64,000 bases of DNA, taken from positions 1 through 64,000 of the forward strand of contig NZ_NPKI01000050.1 in the NCBI RefSeq assembly GCF_002284565.1. Reading direction: 5' to 3'. The notes beneath the pieces are model-generated. The model searched no databases. It had not been told where the DNA came from and worked only from the letters and a program-made list of their open reading frames with translations. The stretch is from Mesorhizobium mediterraneum (GTDB lineage Bacteria; Pseudomonadota; Alphaproteobacteria; Rhizobiales; Rhizobiaceae). The position numbers and the translations under genes are program-made. The first letter of the stretch is position 1. Every line of letters starts with the position of its first letter. This document shows, one piece after another, positions 17,857-26,472 of this stretch.

Positions 17857-18360
17857 TTCGTCGATATTGATGATCGGCGGTGGCATTCAGGAAAGATTTC
17901 CGCCTCTGGCGGCAAAAGCGGGACGAGCAATATTCCTACGGCGTCAGATCGCTCTGCTCGCGCTTGAGCAAGGTAGCGTCGCGCGACTCCTGCTTGGCGT
18001 GAAACAGCAAAGGGCATTCAATCACGATGCAGCTTTACGTGCTGTCGGCTCAACGCCACGTGGATCGAGCCCAACGCCGCCGTTGGCAACCGCGACGCGA
18101 ATTATGACGCCGGGCCACATGCGGCGGTGGCTGCAAGGGTACCGAGCCTCTCCCGCACTTTCGACACCATCGCCGAAGTGCGACTACTCCAGGACGCCGA
18201 AGCCGGTCTTATCGCCAGCGGGCCAGCCAAACTCTCACCTTCCTAAACGGCAGCCGCTAAGGTGAGCCGTCGAAAGCCGACATTCAGGTTAACGTCAGCT
18301 GGCCATGTTAGGGCTCGCTTATTCAAGGCGGTACCGGCGCTTGCCGAAGCTAAGAAGGGT
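17857..18360. other. Intergenic mosaic of gene fragments
   Basis: No intact gene is present. Bases 18038-18072 resemble part of the IS21 transposase remnant at 22789-22825. Bases 18073-18111 match, with few changes, 63719-63757 inside the minus-strand hypothetical gene near the window end (PGVIIRVAVANGG when read on the minus strand). The region therefore looks stitched from pieces of other loci. Confidence 0.5.
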
Positions 18361-18375
18361 TGGCATGCCCTTTGC
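18361..18375 (+). promoter_or_regulatory. Sigma-54 (-24/-12) promoter of the thioredoxin-TPR gene
   Basis: TGGCATGCCCTTTGCC is a close match to TGGCACG-N4-TTGC, with GG and GC ten bases apart. It lies about 125 bases before the ATG of the downstream gene. No perfect TGT-N10-ACA site was found in the preceding 250 bases. Confidence 0.75.
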
Positions 18376-18500
18376 CGTGCTTGATGTGCGGCAACACGGT
18401 GAGAGCTTCGCTGAAGCAAGCGAGAGGGAGCAATGCCCTCGAGACCGTGTCCGATTTTGACTGGAAAATATTCCGCGACAAAAGAGACGAAAGGTGTGGA

Positions 18501-19664
18501 ATGACTTTGGACACCAAGATGGAACTGCGTATGGGGTCCCCGGCTCCTGCGCTGAAAGTGGAGAACTGGCTGCGTGGCGAGCCCCTCACGAGCCTTCGGC
18601 CCGGCAAGGTCTACCTCGTTGAATTTTGGGCGACTTGGTGCCGACCATGTGTCCACGCCATGCCCCATTTGATTGAACTGCAGGAGAAATATAAAGACAG
18701 CGGATTTGAGATTATCGGAGTCGCAGCTTGCGAAAAGGCTGCAACCGCGGACGAAGCGCGGACCAACGTGGATGCCTGGCTGACCGAGAAGTTCCCGAAT
18801 CTGAATTATCGGACAGCGTTCGATTGCACTGGCGAAATGAAAAAGCTCTGGCTGGAACCCAGCTCTTCGTTCGGGATTCCCACCTCGTTCGTGGTCGACC
18901 GCGACGGCCACATCGCTTATATCGGCCACCCGGCACCTCTCGATGACGTTTTGCCGAAAGTCCTTAACGGCAGCTGGCGCAGCAGCTATGAAGCGAAAGC
19001 CGTCGATGCAAAGCGAATCTCGCGTGTGCGCGAATCGTCGCTGAGTCAGCCGATATACGCCAAACTTGGGCCGGCGATGCAGGACGAGGATTGGGCAGCG
19101 GCACTATTGGCCATCGAAGAAGGCCTCGCCGTGATGCCAGACTCTTTTGATTTTCGGCGGGTTCATGCGGATATTCTGCTTCACAAGCTGCGCGACATCA
19201 AAACCGGCTTGCCGCTTATGCGCGAATTGGTCGAGGACGCGATCAACAAAAAGTTCGAAGCGATGTCTTGGGTGGTGATGGCGCTGAACCAACTCTTCCA
19301 TCCCACGATCGACAACTCCCATCTTCCGCATGATGATCGCTTTGCGATGGGCAAGGAGCTCTCCGAACAGATCCTGGAACTTAATCCTCCGCAAGGCGAT
19401 GGAGACTTTAAATTCGGGTGTTACTTTCCGGTCGCTCAGTATTATTACGAGAGCGGCAACAAGGACCGGGCGATCGAGTTGATCGAGGTGGCAATCAAAT
19501 CGCTGGACCATTCGGAGCCAGTGCCGGACCAAACCAAACAGCGCTACCTCACCTCGTTGCTCCAAGCCCTGGCCAACTACACGGGTGAGCCTGCCTGTCA
19601 CGCGGGTCTCTGTGTGGCTCCGCAAAACAAGACTTCCGAAACTCAAAACGCTGTCACTTCCTGA
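18501..19664 (+). CDS. TlpA-like thioredoxin domain protein with C-terminal helical repeats
   Basis: The 387-residue protein has a TlpA/AhpC-type thioredoxin fold at about 10-155, with active site WATWCRPCVHAMP and cis-Pro loop FGIPTSFVVD. A helical region follows at about 190-370 with TPR-like repeats (WAAALLAIEEGLAVMPDSFD, VAQYYYESGNKDRAIELIE). No signal peptide is visible from this start, so it may act in the cytoplasm as a disulfide reductase or redox-linked chaperone. The ATG follows AAAGG; the frame is open back to 18360 but that part overlaps the sigma-54 promoter. Its promoter implies co-expression with nif. Confidence 0.85.
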   Translation: MTLDTKMELRMGSPAPALKVENWLRGEPLTSLRPGKVYLVEFWATWCRPCVHAMPHLIELQEKYKDSGFEIIGVAACEKAATADEARTNVDAWLTEKFPNLNYRTAFDCTGEMKKLWLEPSSSFGIPTSFVVDRDGHIAYIGHPAPLDDVLPKVLNGSWRSSYEAKAVDAKRISRVRESSLSQPIYAKLGPAMQDEDWAAALLAIEEGLAVMPDSFDFRRVHADILLHKLRDIKTGLPLMRELVEDAINKKFEAMSWVVMALNQLFHPTIDNSHLPHDDRFAMGKELSEQILELNPPQGDGDFKFGCYFPVAQYYYESGNKDRAIELIEVAIKSLDHSEPVPDQTKQRYLTSLLQALANYTGEPACHAGLCVAPQNKTSETQNAVTS

Positions 19665-19984
19665 GCAAGGATCGCGAAGGGCATGACAATTGGAATTGAA
19701 CACCGGCAAATCCGCCCGCCCAGGCGCACTTCGCAGCAATAACGTCGATGCCGCAAAAGTGCGCGGCTTGCGGCAGGTGGAATTTCCATTGCGTTTACCT
19801 CGGGTCGAACCGCGGCGCAGGCGTTCGCGCCGCGGTGAAAGGTCTCGCACTGGTGGACGTGCTCGAGGTCGGCCACGGGACACTGTTGCGTGGGATCGGC
19901 TCGCCCAAGCCATTCCCCGCCCACGCAAGCGCCCGAACCACACATCGCAGAAAAAGAGATCGTCCTTCAAGAGGAGTACTGAAA
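19665..19984. other. Leader region of the second NifX-associated gene
   Basis: No gene is supported in these 320 bases. The stretch contains the sigma-54-type promoter at 19778-19792 and an AAGAGGAG ribosome binding site at about 19967-19974. The open frame running in from 19748 is an upstream extension of the next gene without family similarity. Confidence 0.5.
19778..19792 (+). promoter_or_regulatory. Sigma-54 (-24/-12) promoter candidate before the DUF269/fdxB cluster
   Basis: TGGAATTTCCATTGC keeps GG-N10-GC and the TTGC -12 element. It would drive the second NifX-associated gene, the DUF683 remnant and fdxB as one transcript. Confidence 0.65.
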
Positions 19985-20428
19985 TTGGGGAAAAGCGAAA
20001 TTCCTCATGAACCGGTTGGCCCTGCTGTCCACAAGGACGACGAGGCCCTTGCTTCCCCGTTCGTCAAATGCCTCCTGCGGCTCATTCGTACTCAGGATTC
20101 CTTCGGCTTATGGGAAGGCCATTCGGATGCCGAGCTGCTGGCCGAGTTCATCATCACCAAGCAACAGCAACGTGCGATACCCTTTGGCGGCGAACCCGAT
20201 CCTGACGCGCTGTGGAGGCTCGACATGTTTTACACCGCCGTGGCGCTTGCGATCGAGGAGCGCTCCGGCGTGTCGACGTCGCCGACAATAGAAATGAAAC
20301 CCGTGGGGGCTTCCGGCGGTTGGGCGTTCTGTCGAGACGTCCACCGGTTCGGCTTCGAGACTTTCCGCAAACTTGCTGAGGCCGGTACGAAACTGGTCGA
20401 CGATGCGACTGCAGCCATTGAAGCCTAG
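19985..20428 (+). CDS. NifX-associated nitrogen fixation protein (DUF269), copy 2
   Basis: The 147-residue protein is a paralogue of the gene at 13456; SPFVKCLLRLIRTQDSFGLW and PDPDALWRLDMFY align directly. Compared with copy 1 it lacks about ten residues before DVHRFGFETFRKL, replacing the RVLFTTGRLVVLSKTL part with a short Gly/Ser/Trp stretch. No ATG fits: the likely start is TTG at 19985, about nine bases after AAGAGGAG, giving an N-terminus of the same length as copy 1. It precedes DUF683 and fdxB, the order normally found after nifX. Confidence 0.8.
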   Translation: MGKSEIPHEPVGPAVHKDDEALASPFVKCLLRLIRTQDSFGLWEGHSDAELLAEFIITKQQQRAIPFGGEPDPDALWRLDMFYTAVALAIEERSGVSTSPTIEMKPVGASGGWAFCRDVHRFGFETFRKLAEAGTKLVDDATAAIEA

Positions 20429-20473
20429 CCCGAGATGGAGCGCATCAAGAAACCATTGTTCCAGGAAGGATCT

Positions 20474-20677
20474 ATGTCAGACCTAGATAGGATGAGGAAA
20501 AAAGTCTGAAAGCTCCAGTTGCGTGCAGCTATTGCCAAGATGGCATTGCAGGACCTCGTCGAGGGTCTGCCGGGCAAGTGGGCCGACATACAGGAAGTCG
20601 CCTAGAAAACCCAAGCCGTTTATGCCGAGTTGGATGTTGCCAAGAGAGAACTCGCTTCAATGAAGAATTTAGGATGA
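20474..20677 (+). pseudogene. DUF683 nif-associated protein with two in-frame stops
   Basis: The reading frame MSDLDRMRKKV - LQLRAAIAKMALQDLVEGL - LPGKWADIQEVA - KTQAVYAELDVAKRELASM matches the small coiled-coil DUF683 family, which sits between the DUF269 gene and fdxB in many diazotrophs. It is interrupted by TGA at 20507-20509 and TAG at 20603-20605, yet the frame, the AGGAAGG ribosome binding site and the ATGA overlap with fdxB are intact. Both stops arose by single substitutions, so decay looks recent. Function is presumably lost or supplied elsewhere. Confidence 0.85.
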
Positions 20678-20991
20678 TGCGCACATTCACCACCCGTGAC
20701 GGCTCCATTTGGATGCCGTCGTACCTGACCTCCATCGATAGCAAGACCTGCATCGGCTGCTGCCGTTGTTTCAAGGTCTGCTCGCGCGATGTCATGCATC
20801 TTCACGGCGTTGATGATGCGGGTGAAATCCTCGGCCCCTGCGATGACGAGGACGACGATTTCGACGGCAAGCTCAATCGCATGATCATGGTTGTCGATGA
20901 TGCCGGCCGCTGCATCGGCTGCGGAGCCTGCGGCCGCGTCTGCCCCAAGAACTGCCAGACGCATGTTGCGGCCGACGAGCTCGCAACATGA
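20674..20991 (+). CDS. fdxB: Nif-specific 2[4Fe-4S] ferredoxin III (FdxB)
   Basis: The 105-residue ferredoxin is linked to nitrogenase cofactor assembly or electron supply. Two cluster motifs are visible: CIGCCRCFKVC near residue 27 and CIGCGACGRVCPKNC near residue 81, with a long acidic insert (CDDEDDDFDG) between them, as usual for FdxB. The ATG overlaps the stop of the DUF683 remnant by four bases. A second ATG follows immediately. Translation may depend on coupling to the broken upstream gene, which could reduce its expression. Confidence 0.93.
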   Translation: MMRTFTTRDGSIWMPSYLTSIDSKTCIGCCRCFKVCSRDVMHLHGVDDAGEILGPCDDEDDDFDGKLNRMIMVVDDAGRCIGCGACGRVCPKNCQTHVAADELAT

Positions 20992-21015
20992 TCTGGCGAA
21001 AACCAGGGGAGCGGC

Positions 21016-21262
21016 GTGCACTTCATCTTTTTGTCGGCTCGTGGGGCTGGTCCTGTGCAGCAATGCGTCGATGGTTTACTTCGCTTTGGATTCGCTCCGT
21101 GTGGCAGTCGTCACGACGCTGGCCTGTTCGCTGCTGCTTCAGGCCGGCTCCTTCGGCCGCGTGCTCTTTCTGATCTGGCAGTCCTCTAGCCGCGCTCGTG
21201 GAACTCGCCACAGGGGCCAGCATGCCGATGGTTACAGGAAAGCTCGGGTACCAGTCGTCTGA
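21016..21262 (+). pseudogene. ExoX-like small membrane protein, probable frameshift
   Basis: From about 21040 one frame reads RLVGLVLCSNASMVYFALDS then LRVAVVTTLACSLLLQAG and FGRVLFLIWQSS. These are two hydrophobic segments arranged as in the ExoX-type exopolysaccharide production repressors found on rhizobial symbiosis replicons. The only well-placed start, GTG at 21016 after AGGGGAG, is in another frame (HFIFL), so a frameshift near 21034 seems to separate the start from the body. A shorter product from ATG 21071 (63 residues) is possible but would lose the first membrane segment. Confidence 0.45.
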
Positions 21263-21591
21263 CTCTGATCAACTGCGGAATGCAATTTTCAGCTGTGTCC
21301 CGGCTTGGTCGAATGCCCAGCATATGCTGCTGCTTTGATGCGCGGATGACAGGATCAGTGCTCAGACCCACACCAGTTTTGGTCACCCTCTGATGACTGA
21401 GCTGATCGTATAGGGAATCTGTGTTCGGCTAACACGCGACCACATTCGGTTTGTCCTTAGGCCGGGAGATGCGGGTGGTTGGTCGATTAGGCACATAAGA
21501 GTCATTGCAGCACGCTGGATGCGGTGTGCTTGTCGCAATGACAAACTCGGTGCTGCACTACCGGACTTCTGCACCCGCTTCGAAAGACGGG
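21263..21591. other. Intergenic region upstream of acdS
   Basis: No gene is supported. A perfect inverted repeat TTGTC-N5-GACAA lies at about 21530-21544 and could be an operator. The acdS NifA site follows at 21592. Confidence 0.4.
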
Positions 21592-21607
21592 TGTCTTTGA
21601 TCACACA
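21592..21607 (+). promoter_or_regulatory. NifA upstream activator sequence of acdS
   Basis: TGTCTTTGATCACACA fits TGT-N10-ACA exactly, 57 bases before the acdS ATG. NifA-dependent acdS is established for M. loti. A promoter-like GGTACTTTTTTGC at 21641-21653 closely resembles the nifH promoter but has a spacer of nine rather than ten bases. Confidence 0.7.
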
Positions 21608-21663
21608 TACCCCTGGGCTGACCGGTGCGCAGCCGGTTCAGGTACTTTTTTGCTGGAGATAGC

Positions 21664-22677
21664 ATGCTGGAAAAATTCGAACGTTATCCGCTCACCTTTG
21701 GACCCACGCCGATCGAGAGGCTCGACCGCCTCGGCAAGCATCTGGGCGACAAGGTGGAAATCTACGTCAAACGCGAGGACTGCAACTCCGGTCTCGCGTT
21801 CGGCGGAAACAAGCTGCGCAAGCTCGAATACATTGTGCCCGACGCGATCGCGTCAGATGCCGATACGCTCGTCACAATCGGTGGCGTGCAGTCCAACCAT
21901 ACGCGCATGGTCGCTGCGGTCGCCGCCAAGATCGGCATGAAATGCCTCCTGGTCCAGGAGAGCTGGGTCCCACATGATGATGCTGTCTACGACCGGGTCG
22001 GCAATATCCTCTTGAGCCGCATCATGGGGGCAGAGGTGCGCCTGGTTGACGAGGGCTTTGACATCGGCATCCGCCGCAGCTGGGAAAAGGCACTTTATGA
22101 AGTCAAGGCAAGGGGCGGCAGGCCATATGCGATACCTGCCGGCGCCTCTGTCCACAAATACGGCGGCCTGGGCTATGTGGGGTTCGCTGAGGAGGTGCGT
22201 GCCCAGGAAGAGCAGCTTGGGTTTGCCTTCGACTATATCGTCGTCTGTACGGTGACTGGTTCAACCCACGGCGGCATGCTCGTCGGGTTCGCCAAGGATG
22301 GTCGACAGCGCAACGTGATCGGTATCGATGCCTCCGCCATGCCCGCCAAGACCAAGGCGCAGGTGCTTGGCATCGCCCAAAATACAGCGAAGCTCGTCCA
22401 CCTCGGAGCGGAAATTGTCGAGGCAGACGTGGTGTTGTTCATGGACTACGCGTACCCGGGTTATGGCGTTCCATCGGAGGAAACCAAAGAGGCAATCCGT
22501 TTGTGCGCGCGGCTCGAGGGCATGATTACGGACCCCGTTTACGAGGGCAAATCGATGCAAGGGATGATCGACCTCGTCCAGAGGGGCTTCTTTCCACAGG
22601 GATCGAGGGTCCTCTACGCACATCTAGGCGGCGCGCCGGCGATCAACGGGTACGGCTACACCTTTCGCAACGGCTGA
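21664..22677 (+). CDS. acdS: 1-aminocyclopropane-1-carboxylate deaminase AcdS
   Basis: AcdS is a PLP enzyme that cleaves ACC, the plant ethylene precursor, to 2-oxobutyrate and ammonia, lowering ethylene in the nodule. The 337-residue length is standard. The PLP lysine lies in FGGNKLRKLEY, followed by the substrate loop GGVQSNHTRMVAAVAAKIGM. The two residues that separate ACC deaminase from D-cysteine desulfhydrase are as expected for a deaminase: Glu in DPVYEGKSMQGM and Leu in YAHLGGAPA. The ATG at 21664 follows GGAG; upstream codons lack similarity. Confidence 0.95.
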   Translation: MLEKFERYPLTFGPTPIERLDRLGKHLGDKVEIYVKREDCNSGLAFGGNKLRKLEYIVPDAIASDADTLVTIGGVQSNHTRMVAAVAAKIGMKCLLVQESWVPHDDAVYDRVGNILLSRIMGAEVRLVDEGFDIGIRRSWEKALYEVKARGGRPYAIPAGASVHKYGGLGYVGFAEEVRAQEEQLGFAFDYIVVCTVTGSTHGGMLVGFAKDGRQRNVIGIDASAMPAKTKAQVLGIAQNTAKLVHLGAEIVEADVVLFMDYAYPGYGVPSEETKEAIRLCARLEGMITDPVYEGKSMQGMIDLVQRGFFPQGSRVLYAHLGGAPAINGYGYTFRNG

Positions 22678-22779
22678 CGTTCGGCAGTCTGCGATTCCGC
22701 GGTCGCGCTCGAACGTGGGTAGGTAGCGTCGTTCGAGCGCTTGGCTGGAGAAGTGGAGGCAGCGACGGGCATCCACTAC

Positions 22780-23748
22780 TTGGTACCATTACGTGCTGTC
22801 GGGGCTCAACGCCACGCGGATTGAGCGAGCGTCGAGAATGCGATTCAACATACCCAGGGGACCGCGCTGGCCGGACGGCGCTTCGAGACGCTGGAAGCCC
22901 AGAACGAGTTCTTGAGGCACTGGGAGGAGAACTGGGCTTCCAAGCGCATCCACGGCAGCACTCGCCGTCAGGTCGAGGCCATGTTCCAGGAGGAGAAGCC
23001 GCACCTGCGGCCGCTGCCTGTCGCACCCTTCCGCATCTTCGCTGAAGTCGTTCGGACCGTCTGCGACGACACCACCGTACGCGTCGACAGCAGCTATTAC
23101 GCCGCGCGGCCAGCGCCCGCGCCTCTACCCTTCCACGATCGAGATCCGTGATCGCCACACTCATGCGCTGCTGCGGATTCATCCCCGGATGACGCACCCC
23201 GGTTCTGTCGTCCTGCCGACCAACGAACGGCCGTTCAATCCGTCGCGGCAAACCGCCGTGCTGCTAGCGAACGCCGGTCGCATCGGCCCCCAAACCAAGG
23301 CCCTGTGTCAACACATGTTCGATGCCGAGGGACGCCCCGGACAGCGCGCGATGTGGGGCATTGTCGGGCTGAGCCGGAAGTATCCGACACGGCTGGTCGA
23401 GCAGGCCTGTGCTCATGCCATCAGCAACGGCATCTACCGCTACAAGCACGTACGCGCGACTGTCGAACGGCTGTTTGAGCAGGCGCTGCAACAGGTTGGA
23501 GAAGCCCCACAGCCGGCATCGCCGCTCACCCAGGTTCATCCACTGATCCGCGCCCCCGCGGAATATGGCGACCTCTTCAGCCGTGCTGTGCGACACGATG
23601 CCGGCAGCAATGGCCGGCGGGCTGGGGCTGACGACGACCGCGCCTCTCCACCCCGCGCTCGTGGCGCCTGCGCAACCCCGACCAGCTTCGGCGCCACGAG
23701 CGTTCCCGCTACCCCCTTCTCACCTCAAACTGGAGATCCAACCCCATG
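22780..23748 (+). pseudogene. IS21-family transposase IstA remnant
   Basis: Pieces of IstA run in several frames. HYVLSGLNATRIER lies near 22788, the DDE-region tail ENAIQHTQGTALAGRRFETL and WASKRIHGSTRRQVEAMF at 22839-23000, and the C-terminal block IHPRMTHPG and YRYKHVRATVERLFEQAL at 23180-23490. Frameshifts occur near 22830 and 23115, and the N-terminal half is missing. It is followed directly by istB, as in an intact IS21 element. Confidence 0.8.
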
Positions 23749-24513
23749 ATGACCATACCCGAAATTGAACGCTGCCTGCGACAGCTGCGCCTGTCGGGCG
23801 TCCGCGACACGTTGCAGACGCGCGTGCTGCAGGCGCAGGGCGCAAACCAACCCTTCCTCGAGACCTTCTCCCTGATCCTGCAGGACGAACTGGATCGTCG
23901 CCAATCCCGCCTTATCGAGCGGCGATATCAGCAATCCGGGCTCGATGAAAAACTGACGCTCGCCGAATTCGACTGGTCCTTCAATCCCAAATTGCCGCGC
24001 CAAACTTGCTTCCAGCTCCACACCCTGTCGTTCATTGCCGCCGGCGAGAACGCGATGCTGGTCGGCAAACCGGGCACCGGGAATCCCACATCGCCAAGGC
24101 GATTGCCTATCAGGCGATCCTGCACAGCCACAAGGTCCAGTATCTCGAGACCGATGACTTCTTTCCACCGCCACGCTCTGAACGCCCCCGCGCAACGCGA
24201 GGCCCGGATGCGAACAATCATCGACTGCGATCTCCTCGTGCTCGACGATCTGTTCCTCGCACGCCCCATCCCCGACGACGCCGGCGCATGGCTGCAGACC
24301 CTGATCCATCAGCGCTACAAACTGCGCCGCAGCGTCATCGTCACCTCCAATCGGGTCGTGCAGGACTGGGGGACATATCTGCGAGACAATACCATGAGCA
24401 CGACGATACTCGATCGGCTGATGCACCATTGCCATCTGCTTGAGTTCGATGGACGCAGCTATCGCCTCAAAGAAGCCGCTGAAGCCCTTGCTCGGAAAAC
24501 AAAGTCAAACTAA
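23746..24513 (+). pseudogene. IS21-family helper ATPase IstB, Walker A destroyed
   Basis: The frame is open for 255 codons and looks intact, but the P-loop reads GKPGTGN instead of GKPGTGKS. The expected continuation SHIAKAIAYQAILHSHKVQY is in another frame from about 24080 to 24160, after which the original frame returns (HRHALNAPAQREARMRTII, then LLVLDDLFLARP, the Walker B). A one-base loss and a compensating change about 90 bases later thus replaced the P-loop lysine and following helix. It is almost surely inactive. Confidence 0.85.
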
Positions 24514-24599
24514 CAAATCCACCTCTGTCCTGTCTTGCGGGTGGGGGAGTTTCACTGACCCTACCCGGGGGAATTTGAAGTGACGCGCGGGGGGAGAGC

Positions 24600-25402
24600 G
24601 CCTCTACGATCCCTGCGCCTATGACGACCGGCTATTGTTAGGGCTCTCGGGGATCATGAGTGAAGCGGAGTTGCACCAGATCCGCATCCGCCTGCATCAA
24701 GGGGAGCGGCAGAAGGCGGCGCGGGGCGAGCTTCGCATACCGCTGCCAGGTGGCTTGACCTACAACCGCAACCCTGATGAAGAGGTTCAGGCTCGGCTGC
24801 GTCTGATCTTCGACAAATTTAGAGAGCTTCAGACCGCGCGACGCGTTATGCGTTACCTGCGCACGCATGACCTACGCGTACCGGTGCGGCCGCTTCGCGG
24901 GCCGGCGCCCCATGAGTTGGTGTGGCGAGACGCCACCATCGCCCATGTCCATCATATTTAGCACAACCCGGCCTATGCCGGCGCATATGTCTACGGTCGG
25001 CGCCGAATAAATGCGGTCCGCCAAGGTCCAGGTTCGCACCGCGCAACCTCGAAGATGGCCATTGACGACTGCGAGGTTTGCATCAAAGACGCACACCCTG
25101 GTTATATTAACTGGGAGGAGTTCATGGCCAATCAGCGACGCCTCGCCGACAACACCAATCGATACGAGGCCGGCCACCGCGGCGCGCCACGCAAGGGCAT
25201 TGCTTTGCTGCAGGGCTTGGCGGTCTGCGGCCAATGCGGACGGCGGATGACCGTGCGCTACAGCGGCCCCAACAATGCATGCCCCGTTTACTGCTGCCTG
25301 GCGGACCGCAACCAGACCGGCAGTTCTCTCTGTCAGGAGGTTCGGGCGCCCGCAGTAGATGAGTTGGTCGCCCGGATGCTCCTGGAAGGCGCTGGAACCT
25401 GA
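24600..25402 (+). pseudogene. Large serine recombinase remnant
   Basis: The stretch encodes the middle and C-terminal parts of a large serine recombinase. LYDPCAYDDRLLLGLSG and MSEAELHQIRIRL are followed by the recombinase domain (FDKFRELQTARRVMRYLR) and the zinc ribbon with AVCGQCGRRMTVRY and a later C-Q-E segment. An in-frame TAG at 24959-24961 replaces a sense codon before HNPAYAGAYVYGR. The catalytic N-terminal domain is missing, cut by the IS21 end, and the C-terminus is cut by an ISL3 remnant. Confidence 0.8.
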
Positions 25403-25439
25403 CCAAATCGCCATCGCCATCGCTGCGCTCGACGAGATT

Positions 25440-26323
25440 GCTCTTCCGCATATTTGGTGCAAGGGCGAGAACTTCTCGTCTGCCCCTCTGCTGCGGGTGG
25501 TTCGGGCGGCTGCCAGTAGCCTGTTTCTCAGCAGTGGATATCCAGAGCGCCCATACATCTGGCGCTTGATCGTCTTGAGCCGGTTGATCTGTCCTTCGAC
25601 CGGGCTGGTGCTCCAGGGCTGGGTGATCGCCGCCCGGACGGCCTCGATGTCGCGGCCGATGCCTGCTGCAAGCGAAGCCAGTTCGCTGTCCGTGGCATCC
25701 TTGAGCCATTGCTCGAGGCCGGCATCATCGTCGCCGCGGATCAGGGCAGCGAAGCGCCGGGCGAGTTCGCCCGCCACTGCAAGCTCCGGCGCGGCTTCGT
25801 AGAGATGGTGCAAGAACCGCCCGGTTGGCTCATCGAGCGATGTCGGGTCTTCGCTCAGGAGCCATGCACAGTTCCGGCGCGATGGCGGCCGCCAGCGCGA
25901 ATTTGGGTGGAGCGGTCGATGACCGCTCCTTGCGGGCGCGGTCCATCTATAGACGGTCGCCTTGCTGCCTTCAAAGCCGCGGCGCTTGATTTCGGTCCAC
26001 AGCTGCGACCCGTTGCGCTGGCCTTCCTGCCAGCGCAGTTCGAGATAGTCCTGGAAAGAATCCAGGACCGATCGCGTGGGTGGCCGCCGGTGCTCGGGCT
26101 CACCGCCCGCGGCAAGCCAGCGCTCGACCGTCCTCACGTTCATGCCCATCCGTGGCGCGATCTGGCGCGGCGCCATGCCGGAGGCGCGCAATTGCAGGAT
26201 TTCCGCGTAGAGTTCACTGCGCTGGTGTCGCCTCGAGCGGCGCAGGCCATCAAGTTGCGTGCAACTCTCTACCGATGATGCCGGCTCGCACCTTGTTCTG
26301 ACCCCAAGTAGAGCAGACAGCAC
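25440..26323 (-). mobile_element. ISL3-family transposase, 5'-truncated remnant
   Basis: The minus strand encodes a helix-turn-helix segment (LRASGMAPRQIAPRMGMNVR) and a long helical part (LARRFAALIRGDDDAGLEQW). It then has the ISL3 C-terminal signature STSPVEGQINRLKTIKRQMY followed by GRSGYPLLRNRLL. The usual N-terminal zinc finger and the first DDE residues are missing. The open frame runs on to 24872, but that part is only the antisense of the neighbouring recombinase remnant. Confidence 0.7.
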
Positions 26324-26472
26324 GGGCTACGATTTCGATCCGATAGCAGTGGTTCTTGTACATCGGTGCACTCACGGTCAAGGGCGCGCTGCTACCTCAA
26401 TTCCCTTACCGCTCAATTATGTGACAGTACCGATCGGCGGACTAATTGCTCGTCGAAACTACAGCGCATTGA

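Noticed and set aside
20507..20605. Selenocysteine or programmed readthrough in the DUF683 gene
   Set aside because: A TAG is also present, no SECIS-like hairpin is evident and the family has Lys/Glu-type residues there; simple nonsense mutations explain it better.
24872..26323. A single 483-residue minus-strand protein
   Set aside because: Only residues coded from about 25440 upward match ISL3 transposases; the rest is antisense of the serine recombinase remnant, so the long frame is accidental.
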